A stretch of 64,000 bases of DNA from Defluviicoccus sp. (GTDB lineage Bacteria; Pseudomonadota; Alphaproteobacteria; Rhodospirillales; Defluviicoccaceae), in the NCBI GenBank assembly GCA_029624735.1, contig JARSSM010000015.1, forward strand, positions 35,128 to 99,127, written 5' to 3'. Made by a program: the position numbers and the translations under genes. Position 1 is the first letter of the stretch; each line of letters starts with the position of its first letter. This document shows positions 19,720 to 28,211 of this stretch, piece by piece. Under the pieces are notes generated by a model. The model was not told where the DNA came from and did no database searches. It worked only from the letters and a program-made list of their open reading frames with translations.

Positions 19720-19826
19720 CCGCAGCGCCCCTTGGGTCCCCCCATGGAAAACGGGGGCGGCCGAACCCAATCGCAGGGGCAGGTGGCTCCCTTTTGCTCC
19801 GGCGACTTGGCTCCCAATCGCTGCGG
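19720..19826 (-). ncRNA. candidate structured RNA upstream of the reverse transcriptase
   Basis: An 8-bp perfect outer stem joins CCGCAGCG (19720-19727) and CGCTGCGG (19819-19826). Inside it lies a three-part stem: GCCCC/GGGGC (19727-19731 with 19776-19780), TTGGGT/ACCCAA (19732-19737 with 19765-19770) and CCCCC/GGGGG (19739-19743 with 19753-19757). TTGGGAG (19708-19714) can alternatively pair with CTCCCAA (19811-19817). Retrons and several defence RTs have a structured RNA just upstream, so this position is suggestive. The strand, ends and transcription are inferred only. The rest of 19419-20084 holds no gene that I can support. Confidence 0.3.
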
Positions 19827-19955
19827 CGTTGACATCCCGCTTGCTTTTTTGCCCGACGTACCTGTTCGTAACGTGATAATTGAATACGAGCCCTTTCAAG
19901 TTTATTCCGATCGTCTCTTAGACGTTTATTCTATAGCAAGCGTAGCAACCATAGC

Positions 19956-20052
19956 GCGTAGGGCGGATTAGGGCAACGCCCGTAATCCGCCGGATGCGTC
20001 GATGCAGCACCACCTCATGCGGCGGATTGCGCTTCGCTAATCCGCCCTACGC
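19956..20052. repeat. MITE-like composite inverted repeat
   Basis: The perfect 15-bp termini GCGTAGGGCGGATTA (19956-19970) and TAATCCGCCCTACGC (20038-20052) enclose two internal hairpins, 19962-19991 and 20021-20046. Similar GTAGGGCGGATTA...TAATCCGCC elements are dispersed in many proteobacterial genomes. It contains no coding sequence. Confidence 0.7.
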
Positions 20053-20084
20053 GGTGCTGCCGCGCCAGCTTCTGCAAAGCCTGA

Positions 20085-20378
20085 TCAGGCTGCGCGCGGC
20101 TTGACGGCGGCGTCGATCTCGGCTCCGGTCCGATCGCGCGCCTGTTCCAGATCATAGGTGCTTTGCATGCCGAGCCAGAACTCAGGCGTCGTGCCAAAGT
20201 AGCGCCCGAGGCGCAGCGCCGTGTCCGGGGAGATGCCGCGCTTGGCATTGACGATCGCGCTGATGCGCATCTCCGGCACGCCCAAGGCCTGAGCCAAGGC
20301 ATACTGGCTCATGTCCAAGGGCTTCAGGAAGTCCTCGCGCAGCACCTCGCCGGGATGCACCGGCGGAAAATCAGCCAT
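20085..20378 (-). CDS. higA: HigA-type antitoxin (XRE family)
   Basis: A 97-residue helix-turn-helix protein of the HigA/VapI type. It begins FPPVHPGEVLREDFLKPLDM, has the HTH QYALAQALGVPEMRISAIVN, and ends with the typical YFGTTPEFWLGMQSTYDLE. In this family the toxin gene higB normally lies immediately upstream. Here only a short C-terminal remnant of such a gene can be read (see 20397-20462), so the antitoxin appears to be an orphan. Confidence 0.88.
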   Translation of the reverse strand: MADFPPVHPGEVLREDFLKPLDMSQYALAQALGVPEMRISAIVNAKRGISPDTALRLGRYFGTTPEFWLGMQSTYDLEQARDRTGAEIDAAVKPRAA

Positions 20379-20396
20379 CAGACGTCACCTCGCTGC

Positions 20397-20462
20397 CGTC
20401 CAGAGTCAGTGCTAATCCGCAATCTCAACATCTCCGTCGGAATACGCCTGACGGCCATGCCG
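20397..20462 (-). pseudogene. possible remnant of the HigB toxin C-terminus
   Basis: On the minus strand just before higA one frame reads AYSDGDVEIADxH (x is a stop), close to the conserved HigB C-terminus (DVEIVDYH). The remainder of the roughly 90-residue toxin is missing. The match is short, so chance similarity is possible, but its location and orientation are as expected for higBA. Confidence 0.35.
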
Positions 20463-20521
20463 ACCGAAGCGGGATCCGTCTCGTTTATGCTACCATGGCT
20501 TCAAACGAGAGGAGGGCGCGA

Positions 20522-21388
20522 ATGATCTCGAAAACAGCCTTCATTGGCCTTGGCGTCATGGGCTACCCGATGGCCGGTCACCTGCGCCGGGCCGGCTACG
20601 CCGTCACGGTTTATAACCGGACGTTGCGCAAGGCCGAGCGCTGGGTCGCAGAGCACGGCGGCGCGCTGGCGCAGACGCCGGCGGTGGCGGCGCAAGGGGC
20701 GGACATCGTCTTTGCTTGCGTCGGCAACGATGACGACCTGCGCGCGGTGGTTCTCGGTCCGACCGGGGCGCTGGCCGGGATGGCCGCAGGCGCGATCCTG
20801 GTCGATCACACCACCGCTTCAGCCGCGGTCGCGCGCGAGCTCGCGGGCGTCGCAGGGGAGCGCGGCATCGGCTTTCTCGACGCGCCGGTGTCCGGCGGCC
20901 AGAAGGGTGCCGAAAGCGGGCAGCTCTCGATCATGGCCGGCGGTTCGGAGGAGGTTTTCGCCCGCGCCGCGCCGGTGATGGCGGCCTATGCCAAGGCGAT
21001 GACCCTGATCGGCCCGGTGGGCAGCGGGCAGCTGACCAAGATGGTCAACCAGATCACGCTCGCCGGACTGACCCAGGCGCTGGCCGAAGCCCTGAGTTTC
21101 GCCCAGCACGCCGATCTCGATCCGGAGAAGGTGCTGGCGGCGATCGGCAAGGGGGCGGCGCAGTCGTGGATGATGGATCATCGGGCGACGACGATGATCG
21201 ACGATCAATTCGATTTCGGCTTCGCCGTCAATTGGATGCGGAAGGATCTTCGGATCGCGCTTGAGGAAGCGCGCCGCAACGGGGCGAGCCTGCCAGTCGC
21301 CGCGCTGGTGGATCAGTTCTATGCCGAGATCCAGCGCCGTGACGGCGGCCGCTGGGACATCACCAGCCTGATCCGGCTGCTGCGCTGA
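20522..21388 (+). CDS. beta-hydroxyacid dehydrogenase (3-hydroxyisobutyrate dehydrogenase family)
   Basis: NAD(P)-dependent dehydrogenase of the 6-phosphogluconate/3-hydroxyisobutyrate superfamily. It has the Rossmann motif FIGLGVMGYPMAGHL at the N-terminus and the substrate motif DAPVSGGQKGAESGQL. The catalytic lysine lies in GSGQLTKMVNQITLAG. The substrate could be 3-hydroxyisobutyrate, tartronate semialdehyde or a related acid. The open frame begins at 20495, but an AGAGGAGG precedes the ATG at 20522, where family similarity starts. Length 288 residues. Confidence 0.88.
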   Translation: MISKTAFIGLGVMGYPMAGHLRRAGYAVTVYNRTLRKAERWVAEHGGALAQTPAVAAQGADIVFACVGNDDDLRAVVLGPTGALAGMAAGAILVDHTTASAAVARELAGVAGERGIGFLDAPVSGGQKGAESGQLSIMAGGSEEVFARAAPVMAAYAKAMTLIGPVGSGQLTKMVNQITLAGLTQALAEALSFAQHADLDPEKVLAAIGKGAAQSWMMDHRATTMIDDQFDFGFAVNWMRKDLRIALEEARRNGASLPVAALVDQFYAEIQRRDGGRWDITSLIRLLR

Positions 21389-21490
21389 CGGCTGGTCGGC
21401 TTCGCTGCCGGGATAGCGGCGGCGGGTTTGACTTCGGCCCGTGAAGGGAATATGGTCCTATAGCCCGCGTTCCCTCGGCACTTGCCGCGA

Positions 21491-21520
21491 GTGACGACAG
21501 GTGACGACACGTGACGACAA
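21491..21520. repeat. three 10-bp direct repeats upstream of an aldo/keto reductase
   Basis: GTGACGACA-G, GTGACGACA-C and GTGACGACA-A follow each other exactly 10 bp apart, so they lie on one face of the helix. They sit 97 bp before the start of the aldo/keto reductase gene and may be a regulator binding array. Confidence 0.5.
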
Positions 21521-21616
21521 ATAGCCACATCGCGCGCGCGTAGCGGCACAATAGCGTGTGTTATCAAGATGTTGCACTAGAATAGAGGGCAACAGCGGGC
21601 CGCAGGAGGAGCAAAA

Positions 21617-22627
21617 ATGGAGACAATCGCGATTCCCGGCACCGATTTGCAGCCGACACGGATCGGCCTCGGTACCTGGGCGATCGGCGGCTGGCTGTGG
21701 GGCGGAACCAGCGAGGCGGATTCGATCCGCACCATCGAGGCCGCCGTCGAGCACGGCATCACGCTGATTGACACCGCCCCCATTTACGGCTTCGGCCACG
21801 CCGAGGAGATCATCGGCAAGGCACTGCGGAAAAGTGATCTGCGCGCGAAGGTGGTGCTGGCGACGAAGTGCGGGCTCGCCTGGTTCGAGGGCGGCCAACT
21901 GCCGCACCGCAACGCCAGCCGGGCGCGGATCCTGCGCGAGGTCGAGGATTCGCTTCAGCGCCTGAAGACCGACGTCATCGACATCTACCAGGTCCACTGG
22001 CCGGATTACGAAACCCCGATCGAGGAAACGGCGCAAACACTGAAAGAGCTGCTGGAGCAGGGCAAGATCCGCGCCATCGGCGTCTCCAACTTCGCGCCGT
22101 CGCAGATGGAGGCCTTTCGCGCGGTGGCGCCACTCGCGACCTCACAGCCGCCCTACAACCTTTTCGAGCGGCGGGTGGAAGCCGATGTGCTCCCGTACTG
22201 CCGCGAGCACGGCATCGTCACGCTTACCTACGGCGCGCTCTGCCGCGGGCTGTTGTCCGGGCGGATGACGGCGGAGACGACCTTCGAAGGCGACGACATC
22301 CGCACCTGGGATCCGAAGTTCTGCACGCCGCGCTTCACCGAGTATCTTGCGGCCGTCGAGTGTCTGGACAGTCTCGCGCAGGAGCGGTGGGGCAAGCGCG
22401 TCGTTCACCTTGCGCTGCGCTGGCTTCTGGATCAGCCGGGCGTCGGCATCGCGCTGTGGGGCGCGCGGCGGCCGGAGCAGTTGGCGCCGCTGGCCGGCAT
22501 CGAGGGCTGGTCCTTGAACGACGATGACCGGGCCGCCATCGAACGCATCATCAGCGAGGCCGTGACCGATCCGATCGGGCCGGAGTTCATGGGTCCGCCC
22601 AAGCGCCGGCCCGCTCCTCCAGCGTAA
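21617..22627 (+). CDS. aldo/keto reductase
   Basis: NADPH-dependent (beta/alpha)8 oxidoreductase of 336 residues. The catalytic tetrad is visible: Asp and Tyr in LIDTAPIYGFGHAE, Lys in LATKCGL, and His in IYQVHWPD. The C-terminal cofactor region has GIALWGARRPEQL. It is closest to the YdhF/IolS-like class; the physiological carbonyl substrate is unknown. The ATG at 21617 is preceded by AGGAGG. It stands alone on this strand. Confidence 0.9.
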   Translation: METIAIPGTDLQPTRIGLGTWAIGGWLWGGTSEADSIRTIEAAVEHGITLIDTAPIYGFGHAEEIIGKALRKSDLRAKVVLATKCGLAWFEGGQLPHRNASRARILREVEDSLQRLKTDVIDIYQVHWPDYETPIEETAQTLKELLEQGKIRAIGVSNFAPSQMEAFRAVAPLATSQPPYNLFERRVEADVLPYCREHGIVTLTYGALCRGLLSGRMTAETTFEGDDIRTWDPKFCTPRFTEYLAAVECLDSLAQERWGKRVVHLALRWLLDQPGVGIALWGARRPEQLAPLAGIEGWSLNDDDRAAIERIISEAVTDPIGPEFMGPPKRRPAPPA

Positions 22628-22638
22628 GGCCGAAGGTC

Positions 22639-23271
22639 CTAAAGCCGGCTGCCGATCTCGGCGGCGAGCGCGCTGATCTCCAGCGCCGCCGCGCTCTTGG
22701 GCGCCTGCTCCAGCGTCGAGCGGCCCTCGAGCATGCTGGCGGCAAAGGCGATCCGGTTGCCGATCGTCGCCGCCGCCACCGGCAGGCCATCCGCCTCCAG
22801 CTTGGCGCGCATCTGCTCAATCAGGCGGCCGCGCGGCGGCATCCGGTTGAGCACGATCAGGATTGGCACCCGCTCCTTGCGGGCAAGCGTCAGCGTCGGC
22901 GCCGTCGCCCAGATATCCATCGGGCTCGGCTGGACCGGCACCACGACCAGGTCGGCGGTGCGGATCGCCGCCTTGGCCTCGGTTTCGGCGTGCGGCGGGC
23001 TGTCGATGATGACGAGGTCGTGGCGGCTCTTCATGCGGTCGACGTCGGCGGCCATCTTCCAGCCGGCGACGGCCACAAACGACAATGACGAGGCGGCCGC
23101 CGGCAGGCCGGCGCGGATCCGGTACCATTCACTCAAGCTCGCCTGCGGGTCGATATCGATCAGCCCGACCCGTTTGCCGCTGTTGGCGAAGGCGACCGCG
23201 AGGTGCGCGGCCAGCGTCGTCTTGCCGGCGCCGCCCTTTTGCTGGGCAATGGTGAGAACCTTCGCCGCCAT
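22639..23271 (-). CDS. ParA-like ATPase
   Basis: A deviant Walker-type ATPase of 210 residues. Walker A is QQKGGAGKTT with the signature lysine, then LIDIDPQAS (A') and VIIDSPPH (Walker B). There is no N-terminal HTH and no parB or other partner gene nearby, so it is an orphan ParA of the kind that positions cellular cargo such as chemotaxis clusters, or maintains a plasmid or integrated element. It lies 150 bp downstream of dnaE2 on the same strand. Confidence 0.88.
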   Translation of the reverse strand: MAAKVLTIAQQKGGAGKTTLAAHLAVAFANSGKRVGLIDIDPQASLSEWYRIRAGLPAAASSLSFVAVAGWKMAADVDRMKSRHDLVIIDSPPHAETEAKAAIRTADLVVVPVQPSPMDIWATAPTLTLARKERVPILIVLNRMPPRGRLIEQMRAKLEADGLPVAAATIGNRIAFAASMLEGRSTLEQAPKSAAALEISALAAEIGSRL

Positions 23272-23423
23272 CGCGGTCTCCTTCCCCTTTTCCCCTGATG
23301 CGGGCCCTGATGCGGGCGTCTGCGCCCAACCGTTCGTTGCTGCCGGCTTTCCCGTTCACTCTAGCGGTGTTGAAGAACGGTTGAAAGAGGCTGGTGCCCG
23401 AGCGCGCAGTCAGTAGCGCGCGG

Positions 23424-26400
23424 TCAGTGGAAGTCGCGCGAGGAGACCTCGAAGCGGGCCTCGTCGCCGGCGCGGCTGGGGGTGAGGCTGGGGGCAATGT
23501 GGCGGCTCAACCGCGCTAGCACGGGATCGAGGGTAACCAGCCGCCGGGCCAGCACGTGCACCACCGCGCCTTGCCGCTGTACCAGTCCCTCGACGCCGAT
23601 CATCTGCGCCCCCAGCACGGTTCCGCGATAACGGGCAAAGACGGCCGGCTTGACGATCAGGTTCGCCTGGCCGGTCTCGTCTTCGAGCGTGATGAAGATG
23701 ATCCCTTTGGCACTGCCCGGGCTCTGCCGGGTGATGACGAGGCCCGCCGTCTTCGCCCGGTCCTCGTGCTTAAGCGCCGCGATCCGCGCTGCCGGCAGGT
23801 ATCCTTCCGTGTCCAGCCGCGGGCGCAACAGCGCCACCGGGTGCGCCTTCAGCGACAGGCCGAACGCCCGGTAGTCCTCGCTGACCTCCTCGCCCAGAGG
23901 CGCCGGCGGCAAGGCAACGGCGGGTTCTTGCTCCTGCCTCGTTCCGGCGCCGGCGAACAGGGGAGCGAACAGCGGCAGCGGCTCCTCCTCCAGCCCCAGC
24001 ACCGCCCACAGCGCGCACCGGCGATCAAGCTTGAGCGAGCCGAAGGCATCGGCGCGGGCGAGCGTCTCCAGCGTCCTTGGTGCCAAGCCGGCACGCGCGG
24101 CAATCTCCGCAATCGAGGCGAAGGGCCGGCTGCGGGCGGCCGTGATCGCTCTCGCCTCGGCTTCCCTTAAGCCCTTGATCTGGCGGAAGCCTAGGCGCAG
24201 CACCGGCCCGCCGGTCGCGGCCAGCTCGAGCGTGCAGTCCCAGTCGCTGGCATTCACATCGGCCGGCAGGACGTGGACGCCGTGCCGCCTGGCATCGGCG
24301 ATGATCTGCGCCGGGGCATAGAAGCCCATCGGCTGGCTGTTGAGGAGCGCGCAGGCGAACGCGGCCGGGTAGTGGCACTTGAGCCAGGCCGAGACATAGA
24401 CGATCAGCGCAAAGCTGGCGGCGTGCGACTCCGGAAAGCCGTAGTCGGCGAAGCCCTCGATTTGGCGAAAGCAGCGCAGGGCGAAATCGGCTTCGTAGCC
24501 GCGCCCGGTCATGCCGGCGATGAAACGGTCGCGGAAGTGATGGATGGTGCCGTGGTTGCGGAAGGTCGCCATCGCCCGCCGCAAGCCGTCGGCCGCGGAC
24601 GGCGTGAAGCCGGCGGCGACGATGGCGATCCGCATCGCCTGTTCCTGGAACAACGGCACGCCCAGGGTCTTGCCGAGCACGGCCTTGAGCTCGGCGGACG
24701 GAAACGCGACCTCCTCCAGGCCTTCGCGCCGGCGCAGGTAAGGGTGCACCATGTCGCCCTGGATCGGGCCCGGCCGCACGATCGCGACCTCGATCACCAG
24801 GTCGTAGAATTCCTTGGGCTTGAGCCTCGGCAGCATGCCCATCTGCGCCCGGCTCTCGACCTGGAACACGCCGACCGAGTCCGCCCGGCACAGCATGGCA
24901 TAGACGGCAGGGTCCTCTGCCGGCACCGTCGCCAGCGTCAGCCGCCGGCCGTGGTGCAGCGCGAGCAGCGCCAAGGCCTTGCGCACGCAGCTCAGCATGC
25001 CGAGGCCTAAGATGTCGATCTTGAGGATGCCGAGTGTGTCGAGGTCGTTCTTGTCCCATTCGATGACGGTGCGTTCGGCCATCGCTGCATTGCCGATCGG
25101 CACCACCTCGTTCAAGGGGCTGCGGGTGATCACCATGCCGCCGGTATGCTGGGAGAGGTGGCGCGGAAAGCCCTTGAGCTCCTCGGCAAGGGCGATCACC
25201 CGTTGCAGCCACTGATCGCAAGGGTTGAGGCCGGCCGCGCGCAGCTCGTCCGCGCCGACCTCCGCCCACGGCCGCCGCCAGAAGGCACGCTGCAGGGCGG
25301 TTATCGCATCGTCCGAGAGGCCAAATACCTTGCCGACCTCGCGCAGCGCGCTCTTGGTGCGGTACGAGATCACCGTTGCCGTCATGCCGGCGCGCGCGCG
25401 GCCGTACTTCTGATAGACGTACTGGATCACCTCCTCGCGCCGCTCGTGCTCGAAGTCGACATCGATGTCCGGCGGCTCGTTGCGTTCGGCGCTGATGAAG
25501 CGTTCGAACAGCACTTCGATGCGGGCGGGATCGACGGCGGTGATGCCGAGGCAGAAGCAGACGGCCGAGTTCGCCGCCGAGCCGCGCCCCTGGCACAAGA
25601 TGCCGCGCTCGCGTGCGAAGCGGACGATGTCGTGGACGGTGAGGAAGTAGGGCGCGAACTTGAGCGTCGCGATCAGGTCGAGCTCGTGCGCGATCTGGGC
25701 CTTGACCTTCGCCGGCACGCCTTCCGGATAGCGCTCGTCCGCACCGAGCCAACTGAGCCGCGCAAGCTCCTCCTGCGGTGTGCGGCCCTGCGGGACCGGG
25801 TCGATCGGGTATTCGTACTTGAGCTCATCGAGGCTGAAGGCGCAGCGCCCAGCGATCTCAAGCGAGCGCGCCAAGGCGTCAGGATGGCTGCGGAACAGCC
25901 GCGCCATCTCAGCCGGCGGCTTCAGGTGCCGTTCCCCGTTCGCGAACAGGCGGTAGCCGGCCTCGCGCAGGGTGCAGTGTTCGCGGATGCAGGTGAGCAC
26001 GTCCTGCAACGGCCGCCGGGTTGCGTCGTGGGCGTGCACATCGTTGGTGGCGACGAGCGGCACCCCGCAGGCGCTGCCAAGCGCCGCCAGGGTGGCGAGC
26101 CGCACGTCATCGTCGCCCTGATAGAGCTTGGCGACGGCGAGGGAGAGGCGGTCGCCGAGGTCCTGCTTGAGGCGCCCGAGGAAGAGGGCGAAGGCCTGAT
26201 CCGGCTTGTCTGGCGGCACCGCAACCAGGATCTGGCCCTCGCTGAAGGCGATGACGTCGGCGAGCGACAGCCGGCACTCGGCCTTGGGCGCCCGCCTGCG
26301 GCCCACGCTGAGGAGGCGGCAGAGCCGGCCGTAGGCGGCGCGGTCGGTGGGAAAGCAAAGGAGGCTCGGCGCATCGTCCAGATCCAGCCGCGCGCCGACG

Positions 26401-26588
26401 ATGAGGCGGATCCCGCTCGCCTTGGCGGCCGTGTGCGCGCGGACGATGCCGGCGAGCGTGTTGCGGTCGGCAATCCCGATCGCGGCGGTGCCCAAGCCCG
26501 CAGCCGCGGCGACCATCTCCTCCGGGTGCGAGGCGCCGCGCAGGAAGCTGAAGTTGGTGGTCACCTGTAGTTCGGCGTAACCGGTCAT
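23424..26588 (-). CDS. dnaE2: error-prone DNA polymerase DnaE2
   Basis: C-family translesion polymerase of 1054 residues, the catalytic part of the ImuA-ImuB-DnaE2 mutasome. It has an N-terminal PHP domain (AELQVTTNFSFLRGASHPEE) and the polymerase aspartates in PPDIDVDFEHERREEV. A helix-hairpin-helix region follows, and a C-terminal OB fold (AGLVITRQSPGSAKGIIFIT). It starts 18 bp after the imuB stop codon and is therefore in the SOS operon. No second DnaE is in the window. Confidence 0.96.
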   Translation of the reverse strand: MTGYAELQVTTNFSFLRGASHPEEMVAAAAGLGTAAIGIADRNTLAGIVRAHTAAKASGIRLIVGARLDLDDAPSLLCFPTDRAAYGRLCRLLSVGRRRAPKAECRLSLADVIAFSEGQILVAVPPDKPDQAFALFLGRLKQDLGDRLSLAVAKLYQGDDDVRLATLAALGSACGVPLVATNDVHAHDATRRPLQDVLTCIREHCTLREAGYRLFANGERHLKPPAEMARLFRSHPDALARSLEIAGRCAFSLDELKYEYPIDPVPQGRTPQEELARLSWLGADERYPEGVPAKVKAQIAHELDLIATLKFAPYFLTVHDIVRFARERGILCQGRGSAANSAVCFCLGITAVDPARIEVLFERFISAERNEPPDIDVDFEHERREEVIQYVYQKYGRARAGMTATVISYRTKSALREVGKVFGLSDDAITALQRAFWRRPWAEVGADELRAAGLNPCDQWLQRVIALAEELKGFPRHLSQHTGGMVITRSPLNEVVPIGNAAMAERTVIEWDKNDLDTLGILKIDILGLGMLSCVRKALALLALHHGRRLTLATVPAEDPAVYAMLCRADSVGVFQVESRAQMGMLPRLKPKEFYDLVIEVAIVRPGPIQGDMVHPYLRRREGLEEVAFPSAELKAVLGKTLGVPLFQEQAMRIAIVAAGFTPSAADGLRRAMATFRNHGTIHHFRDRFIAGMTGRGYEADFALRCFRQIEGFADYGFPESHAASFALIVYVSAWLKCHYPAAFACALLNSQPMGFYAPAQIIADARRHGVHVLPADVNASDWDCTLELAATGGPVLRLGFRQIKGLREAEARAITAARSRPFASIAEIAARAGLAPRTLETLARADAFGSLKLDRRCALWAVLGLEEEPLPLFAPLFAGAGTRQEQEPAVALPPAPLGEEVSEDYRAFGLSLKAHPVALLRPRLDTEGYLPAARIAALKHEDRAKTAGLVITRQSPGSAKGIIFITLEDETGQANLIVKPAVFARYRGTVLGAQMIGVEGLVQRQGAVVHVLARRLVTLDPVLARLSRHIAPSLTPSRAGDEARFEVSSRDFH

Positions 26589-26606
26589 CGCGCCCGCCCG
26601 CGGTCT

Positions 26607-28211
26607 TCAGCCGAACAGGCCGTGCAGGTACCAGCGCGGCGGCGCATCGGCACGGTAGGGGCCTTCGCGATAGACCCAGAACCGGCAGCCGTCCGCGTCC
26701 TCGAGCCGGTAGTAGTCGCGGCTGGCGGCGCTTAAGTCGGCACCGGCATCGCTGCGCCACCACTCCGGCGCGATCCGCTCCGGCCCGTCGGCGGCGATGA
26801 TGCGGTGCGGCTGGCGGCGCCAGCGGAACAGGGCAGGTGGCCCCTCCGGCACCGGCGCCACCACCTCGATCGGCTCCGGCGAGGGGAACAGCGTGAGCGG
26901 CCGCGGCTGGCGGGGCCAGGGGCCCGTGCCGGCGGAAGCGCCGCCGCTCAGGGCCTGGATCTCAGTAAAGGCCCGCTCGGGGATATGGCTCGCGTGCGGT
27001 GCCAGCCAGACAACCGCTGCCGCCCCCAGCCGGTTGCTCAAGCGGTCGATCAGCGCACCGAGGCTGTCCGCTGCCGTGGTGTCCGCTCTGTCCGCGCCGT
27101 CAAGCGCGATCGCGGCTTGAGCGGGCCGATGCGGCTCGGTGACGAGGGCTGCGAGCGTCATCACTTCGATACCGAAGCCGACGTCCAAGCCCTCCAGCTT
27201 GTCGCGCAACAGCCGGCTCAGGTGCGCCTCGGCGACGCTGGGGCGGCTGGTGCCGGCCTCGATGCGGGTGAGCGTGCCGTCGCTGCGATAGCACGAAAGC
27301 TCCAGTTGCCGGGCGCCGCGCTGCGTTGCCTGCAGCCGCCGGCTCAACTCGGCGACCAACAGTGCGACGACGGCCGTCACGTCACTCAAGCGGCCGAGCG
27401 GCTCGGCAAAGGCGAGGCGGGCGAGGAACTCCGGCTGCGGTCGGCGCGGCGACAGCGGCTCATCGACCCGGCCGAAAGCCTGATCGAGCGTAAGCAGCAG
27501 CGCCTCGCCGAAGCGGGCGGCGAGCGGGGTGCGTGGCAGCGCCATGAGATCGCCGACCCGGCTTAAGCCCAGCCGGCGCAAAAGCTGGAGCGCGTCCACG
27601 GGCAGCCGCAGTCCCTCGATGGGGAGTGGCCGCAGGCGTGCCTCGGCCTCGCCCGCCGGCACGATGCTGACCGGCTTCCGCGCCAGCCGGGCCACAGCCC
27701 AGGCGGCACCGGCGGTCTCCGCCACCGCGGCCGCGGCGGTGAAGCCGAGCGCGGTCATGCACTTGACCAGATCGGCCAGAAGGGCCGCCTCACCGCCGCA
27801 GAGGTGAGCGCAGCCGGAGATGTCGAGCCACAGCCCGCCCCCGCCGCCCAGGCGACCGGCCCCGGTGCTGGCCGGATCGATGGCGGTCCAGGGCGTGTAG
27901 CGGCCGCACCAGTCGGCGAGGCGTGTCAGCAGCCGGCTGTCGGCGGCCCCATCGTGCGTACGCACGTCGAGATCGGGCCGGATCGCCTTGGCACCCGCGA
28001 GCGGCAGGCCTGGTGCGATACCGGCGGCGCGAGCGGCTGCGCTGACGGCAACCAGCCGCAGCCCGCCATTGCCGGCGCTGCCGACGGTGGCGATCAGGGG
28101 TGCTGCCGCCTCAGCCGGCGCGCGCGCTTGGCTGCCTGCCTGGGTGCCAAGCCGCCGGCGCAGGCGGTCGGTGGCGAAGCTCGGCAGCCAGAGCGAGACG
28201 ATCCGTTTCAT
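26607..28211 (-). CDS. imuB: ImuB, Y-family polymerase-like mutasome subunit
   Basis: Inactive Y-family polymerase homologue that bridges DnaE2 to the sliding clamp. The N-terminus RIVSLWLPSFATDRLRR, the segment GLWLDISGCAHLCGG and the C-terminal ...PYRADAPPRWYLHGLFG are typical of ImuB. The true catalytic DxD/DE residues of Y polymerases are not recognisable, as expected. The frame is open to 28304, but similarity starts at the ATG at 28211. Its start lies inside the end of imuA (101-bp overlap). Confidence 0.93.
   Translation of the reverse strand: MKRIVSLWLPSFATDRLRRRLGTQAGSQARAPAEAAAPLIATVGSAGNGGLRLVAVSAAARAAGIAPGLPLAGAKAIRPDLDVRTHDGAADSRLLTRLADWCGRYTPWTAIDPASTGAGRLGGGGGLWLDISGCAHLCGGEAALLADLVKCMTALGFTAAAAVAETAGAAWAVARLARKPVSIVPAGEAEARLRPLPIEGLRLPVDALQLLRRLGLSRVGDLMALPRTPLAARFGEALLLTLDQAFGRVDEPLSPRRPQPEFLARLAFAEPLGRLSDVTAVVALLVAELSRRLQATQRGARQLELSCYRSDGTLTRIEAGTSRPSVAEAHLSRLLRDKLEGLDVGFGIEVMTLAALVTEPHRPAQAAIALDGADRADTTAADSLGALIDRLSNRLGAAAVVWLAPHASHIPERAFTEIQALSGGASAGTGPWPRQPRPLTLFPSPEPIEVVAPVPEGPPALFRWRRQPHRIIAADGPERIAPEWWRSDAGADLSAASRDYYRLEDADGCRFWVYREGPYRADAPPRWYLHGLFG

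Noticed and set aside
19561..19899. 112-codon minus-strand ORF in the reverse transcriptase leader
   Set aside because: No ribosome-binding site or family similarity is visible and the region has strong secondary structure; a structured RNA is a better explanation, though neither is proven.
25146..26570. 474-codon plus-strand frame opposite dnaE2
   Set aside because: dnaE2 motifs are complete on the other strand; this frame is Arg/Glu-rich noise.
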